DNA from: a virus | IMG/VR virus record: IMGVR_UViG_3300020473_002209 | Coordinates: 1 to 64,000 of that record | DNA length: 64,000 bases | Strand: one strand, 5' to 3' | In this document: positions 19,231-28,090 of the stretch, piece by piece | How the letters are laid out: each line of letters starts with the position of its first letter | How positions within the stretch are numbered: the first letter of the stretch is position 1 | Notes under the pieces: generated by a model | Told to the model about the DNA's origin: nothing | Seen by the model: the letters and a program-made list of their open reading frames with translations, nothing else | Database searches by the model: none | Position numbers and translations under genes: made by a program

Positions 19231-19778
19231 TGCACTATATTCTAGGTTTAGATATATCAACCTCAAATGTTGGGTGGTGTATCTTAGAAAAAAATACGGG
19301 TCGATTTGTGGATGCCAGTGCGGTATTACTGGGCAAGGTCCCTTGCGTATTTCAGAAAGCTGAGAATGTAAGGCAAGAATTGAAAAACATACAAGACCGC
19401 TATAATATTACTCATGTAGCTATAGAAGAAAATCTTCAGGCATTTCGGCCAGGATTTTCTAGCGCAAAAACTATCGTGACTCTCGCGCGGTTTAATGGGA
19501 TGGTTAGCTTAATGTCTTATGATGTGTTTGGTCTGTCCCCCTCTTTTATCAATGTGAACCATGCAAGAAAGAGGGTTGGCCTTAAGATAGATAGAAAGTC
19601 TGAAACTAGCACGAAAGACCAGGTTCTAAATTTCGCAAGAGGAAGAATATCAAGCTTTGAGTGGCCGATGCGCACGCTCAAGTCAGGCCCTAGAAAAGGT
19701 CTTGTACTCTTTGCTGATAGCTGTTATGATATATCAGATGCTTATGTTATAGCTTCTTCTTGTGTGAAAAATGAGTGA
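19230..19778 (+). CDS. RuvC-like Holliday junction resolvase
   Basis: The 182-residue product has the RNase H-fold layout of RuvC-type endonucleases. Asp8 lies in ILGLDISTSNVGW (first strand), Glu66/67 in VAIEEN, and C-terminal acids Asp163, Asp167 and Asp170 in ADSCYDISDA. These are the expected metal-binding carboxylates. Such enzymes cut four-way junctions; in phages they resolve branched replication and recombination intermediates before packaging. GTG start overlaps the preceding TAG, and the stop overlaps the primase start by 8 bases, so the resolvase, primase and SbcCD genes form one coupled set. T4 uses the unrelated endonuclease VII for this step. Confidence 0.85.
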   Translation: MHYILGLDISTSNVGWCILEKNTGRFVDASAVLLGKVPCVFQKAENVRQELKNIQDRYNITHVAIEENLQAFRPGFSSAKTIVTLARFNGMVSLMSYDVFGLSPSFINVNHARKRVGLKIDRKSETSTKDQVLNFARGRISSFEWPMRTLKSGPRKGLVLFADSCYDISDAYVIASSCVKNE

Positions 19779-20745
19779 TGACCACCTTATAAGAAAAAGA
19801 GTAAATCTAGTCCAGCGAGCTTTCGGAACATCCATCTTAGATAGAGATGGCGTGAATGTTGCAGTAAGCTGCGTCAACTCGAAATGCTCTTCTTACGGAA
19901 ACCAAGCAAAGAAAAAACTAACTCTTCGTGTTGATAATGAGTTTTTTCACTGCTGGGTTTGCGGCTTGCGAGGAAAGGGTCTTGCATACTTTTTCAAACG
20001 CTATAAGCCGAATTATCATTGTACAGCGTCTGAGATTTTTGAAAAAAAGGTTACAGAAAAAAAAGAAGAGGAGTTACCTCCAGTTACGCTGCCCGAGAAT
20101 TTCTCTTTATTGGCAGCCCTGGCAAAGAGAGCAGACCCCGATTTGAAAGCATGTCGCAATTATCTTTATAATAGAGGGTTTTCCGATAGAGACCTATGGT
20201 ATTTCAGGTTGGGTGCTGTTTCTTCTGGGCGGTTTCGTAGAAGGATTATCATACCCTCTTTTGACGGTGATGGAACGCTTAATTACTTTACGGCACGCGC
20301 GATTGACGAAGACGTCGGCAGGAAGTATATGAACCCAAGAGTAAAAAGAAGCGAGATTATTTTTAATGAAATAAACATCGATTGGGATGATGAGCTTACA
20401 ATTGTCGAAGGACCATTTGATTTGATGAAAGCCAACCAAAACTGCACTTGCTTGCTGGGCAGCTCATTGAGCGAAAAGCACTTCTTGTTTCAGCGAATCG
20501 CAGCGAACAAGACACCGGTCCTGCTTTCGCTCGACCCAGATGCAAAAAAGAAGACTCAAGACATCGCCAAGCTGCTTAACTCTTTTGATGTTGATGTTAG
20601 GGTTGCAGATGTTAGACCCTACAGCGATGTAGGTGAGATGCCATTGGGCGAATTTGAGAAATATAGGAACGAAGCGAATCCATGGTCGGATATGGATAGG
20701 TTGAGAAGCATGATTGACTCTATCAAATCGGGTTCACTAATATGA
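19771..20745 (+). CDS. DNA primase (zinc finger + TOPRIM)
   Basis: The 324-residue protein has an N-terminal zinc-binding module (CVNSKC at about 34-39, then CWVC near 62-65). A DnaG-like core follows, with a TOPRIM domain: VEGPFD carries the conserved Glu, and LSLDPDA has the DxD-type acids. It would synthesise RNA primers for lagging-strand DNA synthesis. No helicase domain follows, so the helicase must be encoded elsewhere. The start overlaps the resolvase gene by 8 bases, and the SbcCD fusion follows 12 bases later. Length fits stand-alone phage primases. Confidence 0.85.
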   Translation: MSDDHLIRKRVNLVQRAFGTSILDRDGVNVAVSCVNSKCSSYGNQAKKKLTLRVDNEFFHCWVCGLRGKGLAYFFKRYKPNYHCTASEIFEKKVTEKKEEELPPVTLPENFSLLAALAKRADPDLKACRNYLYNRGFSDRDLWYFRLGAVSSGRFRRRIIIPSFDGDGTLNYFTARAIDEDVGRKYMNPRVKRSEIIFNEINIDWDDELTIVEGPFDLMKANQNCTCLLGSSLSEKHFLFQRIAANKTPVLLSLDPDAKKKTQDIAKLLNSFDVDVRVADVRPYSDVGEMPLGEFEKYRNEANPWSDMDRLRSMIDSIKSGSLI

Positions 20746-20757
20746 GGGGATTAAAGT

Positions 20758-23700
20758 TTGTCTTTTAAGTGCGCACATTTTGCAGATATACACTTCAGGG
20801 GTCTTACACGCCATGATGAGTACAGGAAGGTTTTTGAGCAAGCGTATGCTGAGCTGCGTATACTGAAACCTGATGTCATTTTCTTGGGCGGTGATATTGT
20901 ACATTCTAAAACGCAAGGCATCAGTCCTGAGCTTATTGAGATTTTAAGGTGGTGGTTGACATCTCTAGCAGAGATTGCTCCTGTTCATATTATTTTAGGT
21001 AATCATGACGGGTTGATGCTCAATGAAGATCGACTTGACGCCATTACCCCGATTGTTAAAACGCTGAACAATCCAGACATCTTGTTAATGAAGGGGACAG
21101 GTGTGTATCCGACTGGCGTTCCTGGATACAACTGGTGTACGTTCTGTTGCTTTGATGTTAAGTCCTGGCCGGATCTTGCCCCTCCTGCAGAGGGTGTCAA
21201 TCTAGCCCTGTATCATGGCCCAGTTAATGGGTCGCTTACAGACCAAGATTGGGAAATAAACGGTGATAGCGTCAAGGTTGACTTTTTCAAAGATTACGAC
21301 TTTGCTCTGCTTGGTGATATTCATAAGCGACAGTTTTTAACAGACACTGTCGCGTATCCAGGTTCAACCATTCAGCAAAATTATGGTGAGGATGTTGAGA
21401 AGGGTTTCTTGTTCTGGGATATTAAGGACAAGGAAGATTTTACCGTTAAGTTTATCCCACTTCATAATCAGCATGCTTTCAGGACCATTCAGTGGGCTGG
21501 TGATGTTGTTGAAACTATAGAGCAGATACCGGATGACTGGGTAGGGTCCCGGTTTCGAATAGCTCACAAGGGGATAAACCAGCTAGATTTTCGACAGCTC
21601 CAGTCTGCTTTAAAAGAAAAGTTTGATGCGTTTGAGGTCGTTTCTAAAAACGAATCTTCCGCGATGGCAGGGGGAGAGGTAGAGATAACAACCTCGATTG
21701 GAAAGATAAGTCGCAATGATCTGCGTAGCTTCTCGCAGCAAGACAAGCTGATGTCAGATTTTGTAGCAAAGATGGAACTTGAGGAAGATGATCGAGAAAG
21801 ATTGAGGAGCCTGCATAAAGACATTTTTAAGAGATGCGTTCAGCAAGCGACAAATAAGTCTCACCAGTGGAGATTACGAAAGCTTTCCTTTGATAACACT
21901 TTCGGCTATGGAGAGAGCAATGTCATCGATTTCGATGCGCTAAGTGGGATCACTGGAATCTTTGGTAAGAACAGATCAGGCAAATCTTCAATCCCTGGCA
22001 CGCTTGTTTACTCGCTCTTTAATTCTACAGATAGAGGAGTGCTTAAAAACGTACACGTAATCAACAACCGGAAAACTTTTTGTCGAGCTACAACGGATTT
22101 TTCCGTTGGCGGAGAAATGTACAGAGCTGATCGTCAAACGATAAAGAGGATCAGTAGAAAGGGCGTTGTGTCCGCACCTACGAACCTTAATCTTTTTAAG
22201 GTCGGCTCTGACGGCGAACCCATCGAAGACAACACAGGCGAACAGAGGCGTGAAACTGAGAAAGTTTTACGAACTCTTGTTGGTAGCGTGGATGATTTTC
22301 TAATGACATCGTTCGCGTCACAGGGCGAGATGAATGCATTTATTAGGGAGGGCTCAACTCGAAGAAAAGCAATACTCACCAGATTCTTAGACCTGCAGAT
22401 GTTTGATGACATGTTAAAAATAGCCAAGAACGAAATGTCTGAACTTCGAGGTGAGATGAAATCAGCTCCAGACAAGAACTGGAATTTGCTTGTTGAGGAG
22501 CAACAAGAGCTACTTTCATCATTCCATGAGGAGAGAAAAGAGGTAGAAGAAGAATTAGAAGAGCTAAAAGAAGAAAGGGATGAGTTGAAGATTAAGATGG
22601 CAGCGCTACCATCTGCTGGAAAATACACTAGAAACCAAGTCAACGCGCAACTACAGAAGCTTAATGGTCTAGAAGGAAAAGCAAATACACTGGAGAAAGA
22701 GATAATCCAATTCTCTACAGAGAGGGAAGGGGTTTCTAAAAGACTCGAAAAGATTGAAGCAATCAAAGAGCAATTTCCAATAGACGAGCTGCGGTCACAA
22801 TCATCACTCTTGACTGGGCTTAAGCAGCAGGGTGAATTGTCGGATGCAAATCTTAATCTAGAAATCCAGCGCCTTGAATCCAAAAAGAAGCTTAGCAAAA
22901 AGCTTAAGCCTTGTTCGTGCTTTGAGCATCTTCCAACATGTAGGTATGTCAAGGATTCCAAGAAGTGCGAAGGAGAAGTAGACGATCAGAAGGCCGTCGT
23001 TTCCACTGCACGAAAAGAACTCAGAGCGATTAGATCAAATTTGGAAAAGCTCGCTTCTGCTGGAATTTCTGAAAAACTAGCCAAATACGAAACGATACTT
23101 CAGCAAGAGCAAGATCTCAAGCTTGAGAATTCTGAAATGAAACTGCAGATGAAAGAACTAGAATCCAGCCACCAGGAGCTGCTAACATCTATAACATCAG
23201 GTAAAGACTTGCTTAGAGAGATGAGACTAAGATCAGTTGACGATGAGAAAGACAAGGAAGTCTTAAAGATGCAACAGGACTTGGCAAGAGTAGAGTCTCG
23301 TATATCCGAGCTTGATGGAAGTCGTCTGTATCTTGCAGAGCAGATTAGTGTCACAAAACAAAATTGCTCGAATCTTGTAGATGAAAAAGAGAAGTTCAGC
23401 GCAATCAAGTCAAGGTGGGAAACTTATAACACATTTTCTCAAGCTGTTGATAAAAAGGGCATTCCTCTAACGATTCTTTCTCTGCAGCTACCACAGATAA
23501 ATGCTGAATTAACAAAGATACTTCAGGGTGTTGTTAATTTTGATCTCTCACTTGAGGCAGACGGTGACTCAAATAATATGGACATCTTTATAGACTATGG
23601 AGATTCAAAACGGATAATAGAGTGCGGTTCTGGCATGGAAAAAATGATAGCTTCGCTTGCCCTAAGGGTCGCTCTTATCAATATCTGTAATGCACCAAGA

Positions 23701-23907
23701 AGTGATGTGCTTATAATCGATGAGGGTTTCGGCGCTTTGGATGATAAGAATATTGAGGCATGTTCTCGTCTACTAATATCTCTCAAAAAGTATTTTTCAA
23801 ATATCCTTATTATTTCTCATGTTGATGCAGTGAAAGATATCGTGGATAATGTTTTAGATATCCAGAAGGTGGGTAAGGATGCAAGAGTCACATATTCCGG
23901 AGCTTGA
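20758..23907 (+). CDS. Fused SbcD-SbcC (Mre11-Rad50) recombination nuclease/ATPase
   Basis: One 1,049-residue chain carries both subunits. The nuclease half has all Mre11 motifs: D10-x-H12 (FADIHF), D46 (LGGD), G81-N-H-D84, YHGP, and G186-D-I-H189. The ATPase half has Walker A G403-KNRSGKS, a long coiled coil (about 510-880), a signature segment CGSGMEK and Walker B VLIID988E989. The apex region holds Cys719, 721, 728, 737 and His724 rather than a plain CxxC hook. T4 encodes these functions as separate gp47 and gp46. The likely role is DNA end processing for recombination-dependent replication and host or branched DNA breakdown. It starts with TTG at 20758 after GAGGGG; no in-frame ATG is better placed. 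Confidence 0.9.
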   Translation: MSFKCAHFADIHFRGLTRHDEYRKVFEQAYAELRILKPDVIFLGGDIVHSKTQGISPELIEILRWWLTSLAEIAPVHIILGNHDGLMLNEDRLDAITPIVKTLNNPDILLMKGTGVYPTGVPGYNWCTFCCFDVKSWPDLAPPAEGVNLALYHGPVNGSLTDQDWEINGDSVKVDFFKDYDFALLGDIHKRQFLTDTVAYPGSTIQQNYGEDVEKGFLFWDIKDKEDFTVKFIPLHNQHAFRTIQWAGDVVETIEQIPDDWVGSRFRIAHKGINQLDFRQLQSALKEKFDAFEVVSKNESSAMAGGEVEITTSIGKISRNDLRSFSQQDKLMSDFVAKMELEEDDRERLRSLHKDIFKRCVQQATNKSHQWRLRKLSFDNTFGYGESNVIDFDALSGITGIFGKNRSGKSSIPGTLVYSLFNSTDRGVLKNVHVINNRKTFCRATTDFSVGGEMYRADRQTIKRISRKGVVSAPTNLNLFKVGSDGEPIEDNTGEQRRETEKVLRTLVGSVDDFLMTSFASQGEMNAFIREGSTRRKAILTRFLDLQMFDDMLKIAKNEMSELRGEMKSAPDKNWNLLVEEQQELLSSFHEERKEVEEELEELKEERDELKIKMAALPSAGKYTRNQVNAQLQKLNGLEGKANTLEKEIIQFSTEREGVSKRLEKIEAIKEQFPIDELRSQSSLLTGLKQQGELSDANLNLEIQRLESKKKLSKKLKPCSCFEHLPTCRYVKDSKKCEGEVDDQKAVVSTARKELRAIRSNLEKLASAGISEKLAKYETILQQEQDLKLENSEMKLQMKELESSHQELLTSITSGKDLLREMRLRSVDDEKDKEVLKMQQDLARVESRISELDGSRLYLAEQISVTKQNCSNLVDEKEKFSAIKSRWETYNTFSQAVDKKGIPLTILSLQLPQINAELTKILQGVVNFDLSLEADGDSNNMDIFIDYGDSKRIIECGSGMEKMIASLALRVALINICNAPRSDVLIIDEGFGALDDKNIEACSRLLISLKKYFSNILIISHVDAVKDIVDNVLDIQKVGKDARVTYSGA

Positions 23908-24133
23908 TTTCTTCGTTCCCCTGGATTGTCCTGTATGCGGTCTTCTGATGCGAGACATGAGAGATTCTGTCCAATATTTAGAGACCAAGTGCTGCGTTCA
24001 GTGCTGGATATCGCTTGTAGAGCCTTTGAGAAAAATAAAAGAAGATGATGATTATTTCCCATCAGAAGAAGATATTTCAACCCATAGAGAAAAGTTAGCT
24101 CAATCCGAAATAATTAAAGACGAGGAGTTTTAG
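23879..24133 (+). CDS. Small CxxC (zinc-ribbon-like) protein
   Basis: The 84-residue protein overlaps the end of the SbcCD gene by 29 bases and is preceded by AAGG a few bases before ATG. It has CPVCG near residue 17 and CCVQCW near residue 38, a four-cysteine set that could bind zinc, followed by an acidic helical tail. The function is unknown. Coupling to SbcCD and position before the terminase cluster suggest a small accessory or regulator, but nothing in the sequence settles that. Confidence 0.6.
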   Translation: MQESHIPELDFFVPLDCPVCGLLMRDMRDSVQYLETKCCVQCWISLVEPLRKIKEDDDYFPSEEDISTHREKLAQSEIIKDEEF

Positions 24134-24136
24134 AAC

Positions 24137-24505
24137 ATGTTAACATTAGAAGAAGTAAGAGCGCTTGGTGAAGTCCTGAATACAACTTGGGGACGGTCTA
24201 GTAGCAATATGAAGGTTACGCATCGTTTAGAGGGTGATAACCTGGACTTACAAATACAGTCAATCGTTCACTTTGATGGCTCACGTTCATTGAACCCCCA
24301 AGTGCTTAGGGAAAGAGAGATTGCAAACGCTATTTTTACTGATGCGTTAAAGAAGGTGAAAGCAGACTTTAAAGATGCAACCGGTCGAGCACTAACCGTT
24401 AAAGAGATATCTCGTGATGATGATATTGAGTTGATTCAGGCGACTTCAGTTAGCCCAAGAAAAGTCGCGTATTTTCGGTGCCAGTTAAGACTACAAGTCA
24501 GTTGA
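24137..24505 (+). CDS. Conserved protein upstream of terminase
   Basis: The 122-residue protein begins MLTLEEVRALGEVLNTTWG and has alternating beta strands (LDLQIQSIVHFD), a long amphipathic helix (NAIFTDALKKVKADF) and VSPRKVAYFRC near the end. I recall similar proteins lying near terminase genes in T4-like marine phages, with no known function. It occupies the place of T4 gene 16 (small terminase), directly before the large subunit, but shows no helix-turn-helix or TerS-like coiled coil that I can see. I do not assign it as TerS. A GAGGAG lies before ATG at 24137. Confidence 0.6.
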   Translation: MLTLEEVRALGEVLNTTWGRSSSNMKVTHRLEGDNLDLQIQSIVHFDGSRSLNPQVLREREIANAIFTDALKKVKADFKDATGRALTVKEISRDDDIELIQATSVSPRKVAYFRCQLRLQVS

Positions 24506-24511
24506 GGTCTT

Positions 24512-26107
24512 ATGCCGCCTCTGAATAAGCAAAAGCAAGTTGCAGAGATTGTTAAGTGCGGTAAAGACCCTACTTATTTTATCAATCGCTATGTTCAGAT
24601 CCAGCATCCGATCCGCGGTAGGATACCATTTCATACCTTTGCGTTTCAAGATGACTGTCTTCAACATTTCAATGATCACCGTTTTAACGTTGTCGTAAAG
24701 TCACGCCAGCTTGGCCTTTCAACGCTGTCAGCAGCGTATGCTGTTTGGATGGCTCTTTTCAGAAAAGACAAGACGATTCTTGTTATCGCTACGAAGCTGG
24801 CGGTTGCTCAAAACTTTATTAAGAAGGTAAAGATTGCGTTGTCTGGTATCCCAAAGTGGATGTGGATTACAGAGATAACTGCAAAGAATACCCAGGCAAT
24901 TGAATTCTCAAATGGTTCAGCGATTAAAGCTGTTCCTACGTCTGATGATGCAGGCCGATCAGAGGCCTTGAGCCTCTTGATAGTTGACGAGGCTGCGTTC
25001 ATTAGAAACTTTGATGAGCTATGGAAGGGATTGTATCCTACCCTTTCAACCGGTGGCCGAGCAATAATCGTAAGCACCCCGAACGGAACGGGCGGCCAAT
25101 ATTATGACATCTACCACAACGCAGTTAACGGTGAGAATGAATTCAACGCCATTAAATTACCTTGGGATGTCCATCCAGAGCGAGGCGACGAGTGGTTCGA
25201 GAACGAGTCAAGAAACTTAAATAAGCAGCAGATCGCTCAAGAGCTGCTTTGCGATTTCCAGGCATCTGGAGAGACGTTTCTTTCGACAGATGATATTATG
25301 AAATTAAGGATGCAGATAAAGCAGCCTCTTGAGAAGTGGGGTCCAGAAAATGCAGTGTGGGTGTGGAAGTACTCGTTGGCAGACCACCAGTATATCATAT
25401 CTGCCGATGTTGCTAGAGGCGATGGCAACGATTATTCTACATTTCATGTTATAGACACAACCGAGTCAGAGGTCGTTGCAGAATTTAAGGGGAAAGTACC
25501 CCCTGACCAACTTGCGTTTCTCTTAATAGAGGCTTCCAAAAGATATTCTGAAGCGTTAATATGTCCTGAGAATAACACATACGGCTACGCTGTGTTAATG
25601 AAATTAAAAGAGCTCGGGTGTAGAAACATCTACTTCAAAAAAGAAAAAGACAAGTTTAACGCTCTGTATGGAGACGGGTCCATTGGAAAAGCCGGGTTCG
25701 CAACCCAGGGAAATAGTCGACCACAGATCTTAACTAAATTAGAAGAGGTAATACGGAATGATAAGATCCTTGTGTATTCTTCGAGGTTGGTGGATGAGCT
25801 TAAGACTTTCGTATGGACCAATAATAAAGCCCAAGCTCAAAGAGGGAAAAATGACGATTTAGTCATGTCACTCGCAATTGGAGTTTGGCTTTATGATGCG
25901 AAAGGAAAGAAGCAAGTTAAGAGTATCGATATGAATGCAGCTATGCTTGCTGGCTTCGCCCTGAACAAAAGAGAGGCCCCAAAACAGAAGGACATGTCTC
26001 GCTTTAATCAGCAGGTCGGTATACTTACTGCAAGGGGAATGCCTGTCTCTATGGGTGAAGACCACCCAGCATTGTCGGGCTCCGCAGATTTTAAGTGGCT
26101 TCTTTAA
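24512..26107 (+). CDS. Terminase large subunit (gp17-like packaging ATPase/nuclease)
   Basis: The 531-residue motor protein has an N-terminal ATPase with a deviant Walker A K63-SRQLGLST (the usual late Lys is Leu69, with the Lys at the start of the loop, as in many terminases). Walker B is LIVD159E160, and a STPNG coupling motif lies near residue 190. The C-terminal RNase H-like nuclease has SAD299VARGD and a late acid pair D448/D449 in GKNDDLV. It cuts concatemeric phage DNA and pumps it through the portal. Length is close to T4 gp17. It is followed by the portal gene after 27 bases, the normal arrangement. Confidence 0.95.
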   Translation: MPPLNKQKQVAEIVKCGKDPTYFINRYVQIQHPIRGRIPFHTFAFQDDCLQHFNDHRFNVVVKSRQLGLSTLSAAYAVWMALFRKDKTILVIATKLAVAQNFIKKVKIALSGIPKWMWITEITAKNTQAIEFSNGSAIKAVPTSDDAGRSEALSLLIVDEAAFIRNFDELWKGLYPTLSTGGRAIIVSTPNGTGGQYYDIYHNAVNGENEFNAIKLPWDVHPERGDEWFENESRNLNKQQIAQELLCDFQASGETFLSTDDIMKLRMQIKQPLEKWGPENAVWVWKYSLADHQYIISADVARGDGNDYSTFHVIDTTESEVVAEFKGKVPPDQLAFLLIEASKRYSEALICPENNTYGYAVLMKLKELGCRNIYFKKEKDKFNALYGDGSIGKAGFATQGNSRPQILTKLEEVIRNDKILVYSSRLVDELKTFVWTNNKAQAQRGKNDDLVMSLAIGVWLYDAKGKKQVKSIDMNAAMLAGFALNKREAPKQKDMSRFNQQVGILTARGMPVSMGEDHPALSGSADFKWLL

Positions 26108-26134
26108 CCTTTATAATGGTTGGTGAGGAATTAG

Positions 26135-28090
26135 ATGGCAAGTAAAGGAAATATCTTTCAACGATTAACGCAACTTTTTCGTTCTGGACCAGTGGTAAAG
26201 AGAAGAGTTAGGCAAAATGTTCCAGGACTCTCCACATCCGCAGCAGAAGTTTTTAAGCGCTCCCATAATGATGTCTATAGCAACACTTTAAGCGCCTATG
26301 GGTCGTTTGACAGAATGTCTAGATATTCTGATTTTGCTGAGATGGAGGCGACCCCAGAAATTGCATCAGCGCTAGACATTTATTCGGAAGAGACAGTTAG
26401 TCCTGATGAGCATGGTAAAGTGCTGCATATCTTTTGTGAAGACGAGCTAAAGAAAGAGCTTCTTGAGACGTTATTTTATGATACTCTAAACGTTGAATTT
26501 AATCTAGTAATGTGGGTAAGAAATCTCTGTAAGTACGGAGACTTTTTTCTTTTCAACGATGTTGATCCAAAGTTTGGGATTGTTAACGCATATCCCATAC
26601 CAATCTCTGAAATGGAAAGGGAAGAGGGGTTTGATCCCGACAATCCCGGTGCCGTACGTTTCAGGTGGATCACCCAGGGTAACACAGTTTTAGAAAATTG
26701 GCAGGTATCCCATTTCAGGCTTTTGGGGAACGATGCATTCTTACCGTACGGCTCATCAGTGCTTGAGTCAGCTCGCAGGATTTGGAGACAATTAATTTTG
26801 ATTGAAGATGCGATGCTCGTCTATCGCGTTATTAGAGCCCCAGAGCGCAGAGTGTTTTACATAGACGTAGGAAATGTCGCTCCTGAAGATGTTTCGGATT
26901 ATCTCGAACAAGCAACGTCTACGTTGAAAAGAGCTCCAGTCGTCGATAGACAAAACGGGAAAGTAGACCTTAGGTATAACCCACTTTCTGTTGATGAAGA
27001 CTACTTCATCCCTGTGAGAGGTGGTGATTCTGGAACAAAGATCGACACCCTTGCCGGTGGACAAAACACGGCAGCCATAGAAGATGTTGAGTATATTCAA
27101 AAGAAGCTCTTCGCTGCGCTAAAGATACCTCGTGCTTATCTTGGGTATGATGAAGAGATTGGTGCAAAGGCGACATTGGCTCAAGAAGACATCCGCTTTA
27201 GTAGGACGATTCAGCGCATTCAGAAAACCGTTATTGCAGAGTTAAATAAAATAGCAATGATTCATCTGTATGTTCATGGGTACGATGCCGAAGACCTTAT
27301 CGATTTTGAGCTTAAGCTATCCAATCCATCTTCGGTCGCCCAGATGCAGAAACTAGAGTTGATCTCTCAGAGGTTCGACATAGCTGGTAAGGTTCCGGAA
27401 GGCATGCTTGACAGACGCTGGGTACAGAAGAACGTTCTGGGTCTTACTGATAAGGTGATTGAAGAGATTCATGAAGGAAAGATGCAGGATAAGATTGCAG
27501 ATGCTGAAGTAGAAGGAGCTGGTGCTGAAGAAGGCGGCGAAGAAGGCGGGGGTGATGAAGGTGGCGGAGGCGGAGGTCTCTTTTCAGCAGACATCCCTGA
27601 AGATGGTCAGCTTCTGACAGCGCTTCCAGCAGATGGAGACAAAATCGGCCAGGACGACGATGACGATGACGATGATGATGATGTTATTGATATCGCAAAT
27701 CTTTCTATTGACGATCCTGAGGCCCCAATAAAGGCACAGTCAGCTGTTCAGCAAAGAAGTAAAAAGTCATCTGGTGGACCCTTGAAAACCCACATGCCAG
27801 ATTTCAGGACGATGGTAACGAATAAAAGGCCCCAGGACTCGATGAGAAAACCATTCGGTGATGATTATCTTCGAACTCAATTCGAGGGAACAGAATGGGA
27901 AGAGCAAGATAGTTATAGAAGAAAGACCGGTGTTCGACCGGTAATAACACCAGAATTAAGGGGTACATTCAGATCATTATCTTCAATCCTTACTCCTGAA
28001 GGCGGAGTGCTTCTATCTGAAGCGGATTTAAGTGAGGGAGACAATTTCGACCTCGATGAATACGATGCCGGAGAAATAGATGAAAGTTAA
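26135..28090 (+). CDS. Portal protein (gp20-like)
   Basis: The 651-residue protein lies directly after the terminase. The N-terminal ~450 residues match the T4 gp20-type portal: TPEIASALDIYSEE, a VRNLCKYGDFF-like segment, PERRVFYIDVGN and LAQEDIRFSRTIQRIQK. It forms the 12-subunit ring through which DNA enters, and it nucleates head assembly. Compared with T4 gp20 (about 524 residues) it carries an extra low-complexity C-terminal tail, with a Glu/Gly-rich stretch near 465-490 and a run of Asp near 507-516. A GTGAGGA precedes ATG. The last 11 bases overlap the next gene. Confidence 0.92.
   Translation: MASKGNIFQRLTQLFRSGPVVKRRVRQNVPGLSTSAAEVFKRSHNDVYSNTLSAYGSFDRMSRYSDFAEMEATPEIASALDIYSEETVSPDEHGKVLHIFCEDELKKELLETLFYDTLNVEFNLVMWVRNLCKYGDFFLFNDVDPKFGIVNAYPIPISEMEREEGFDPDNPGAVRFRWITQGNTVLENWQVSHFRLLGNDAFLPYGSSVLESARRIWRQLILIEDAMLVYRVIRAPERRVFYIDVGNVAPEDVSDYLEQATSTLKRAPVVDRQNGKVDLRYNPLSVDEDYFIPVRGGDSGTKIDTLAGGQNTAAIEDVEYIQKKLFAALKIPRAYLGYDEEIGAKATLAQEDIRFSRTIQRIQKTVIAELNKIAMIHLYVHGYDAEDLIDFELKLSNPSSVAQMQKLELISQRFDIAGKVPEGMLDRRWVQKNVLGLTDKVIEEIHEGKMQDKIADAEVEGAGAEEGGEEGGGDEGGGGGGLFSADIPEDGQLLTALPADGDKIGQDDDDDDDDDDVIDIANLSIDDPEAPIKAQSAVQQRSKKSSGGPLKTHMPDFRTMVTNKRPQDSMRKPFGDDYLRTQFEGTEWEEQDSYRRKTGVRPVITPELRGTFRSLSSILTPEGGVLLSEADLSEGDNFDLDEYDAGEIDES

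Noticed and set aside
22134-22961. Antisense open frame (275 codons) opposite the SbcC coiled coil
   Set aside because: Ser/Phe/Leu-rich shadow of a Glu/Lys/Leu coiled coil; no supporting signals.
24698-24724. Loss of the Walker A lysine in terminase as a sign of inactivity
   Set aside because: K-SRQLG-L-ST is a known deviant Walker A in large terminases with the Lys at the start of the loop; all other motifs are intact.
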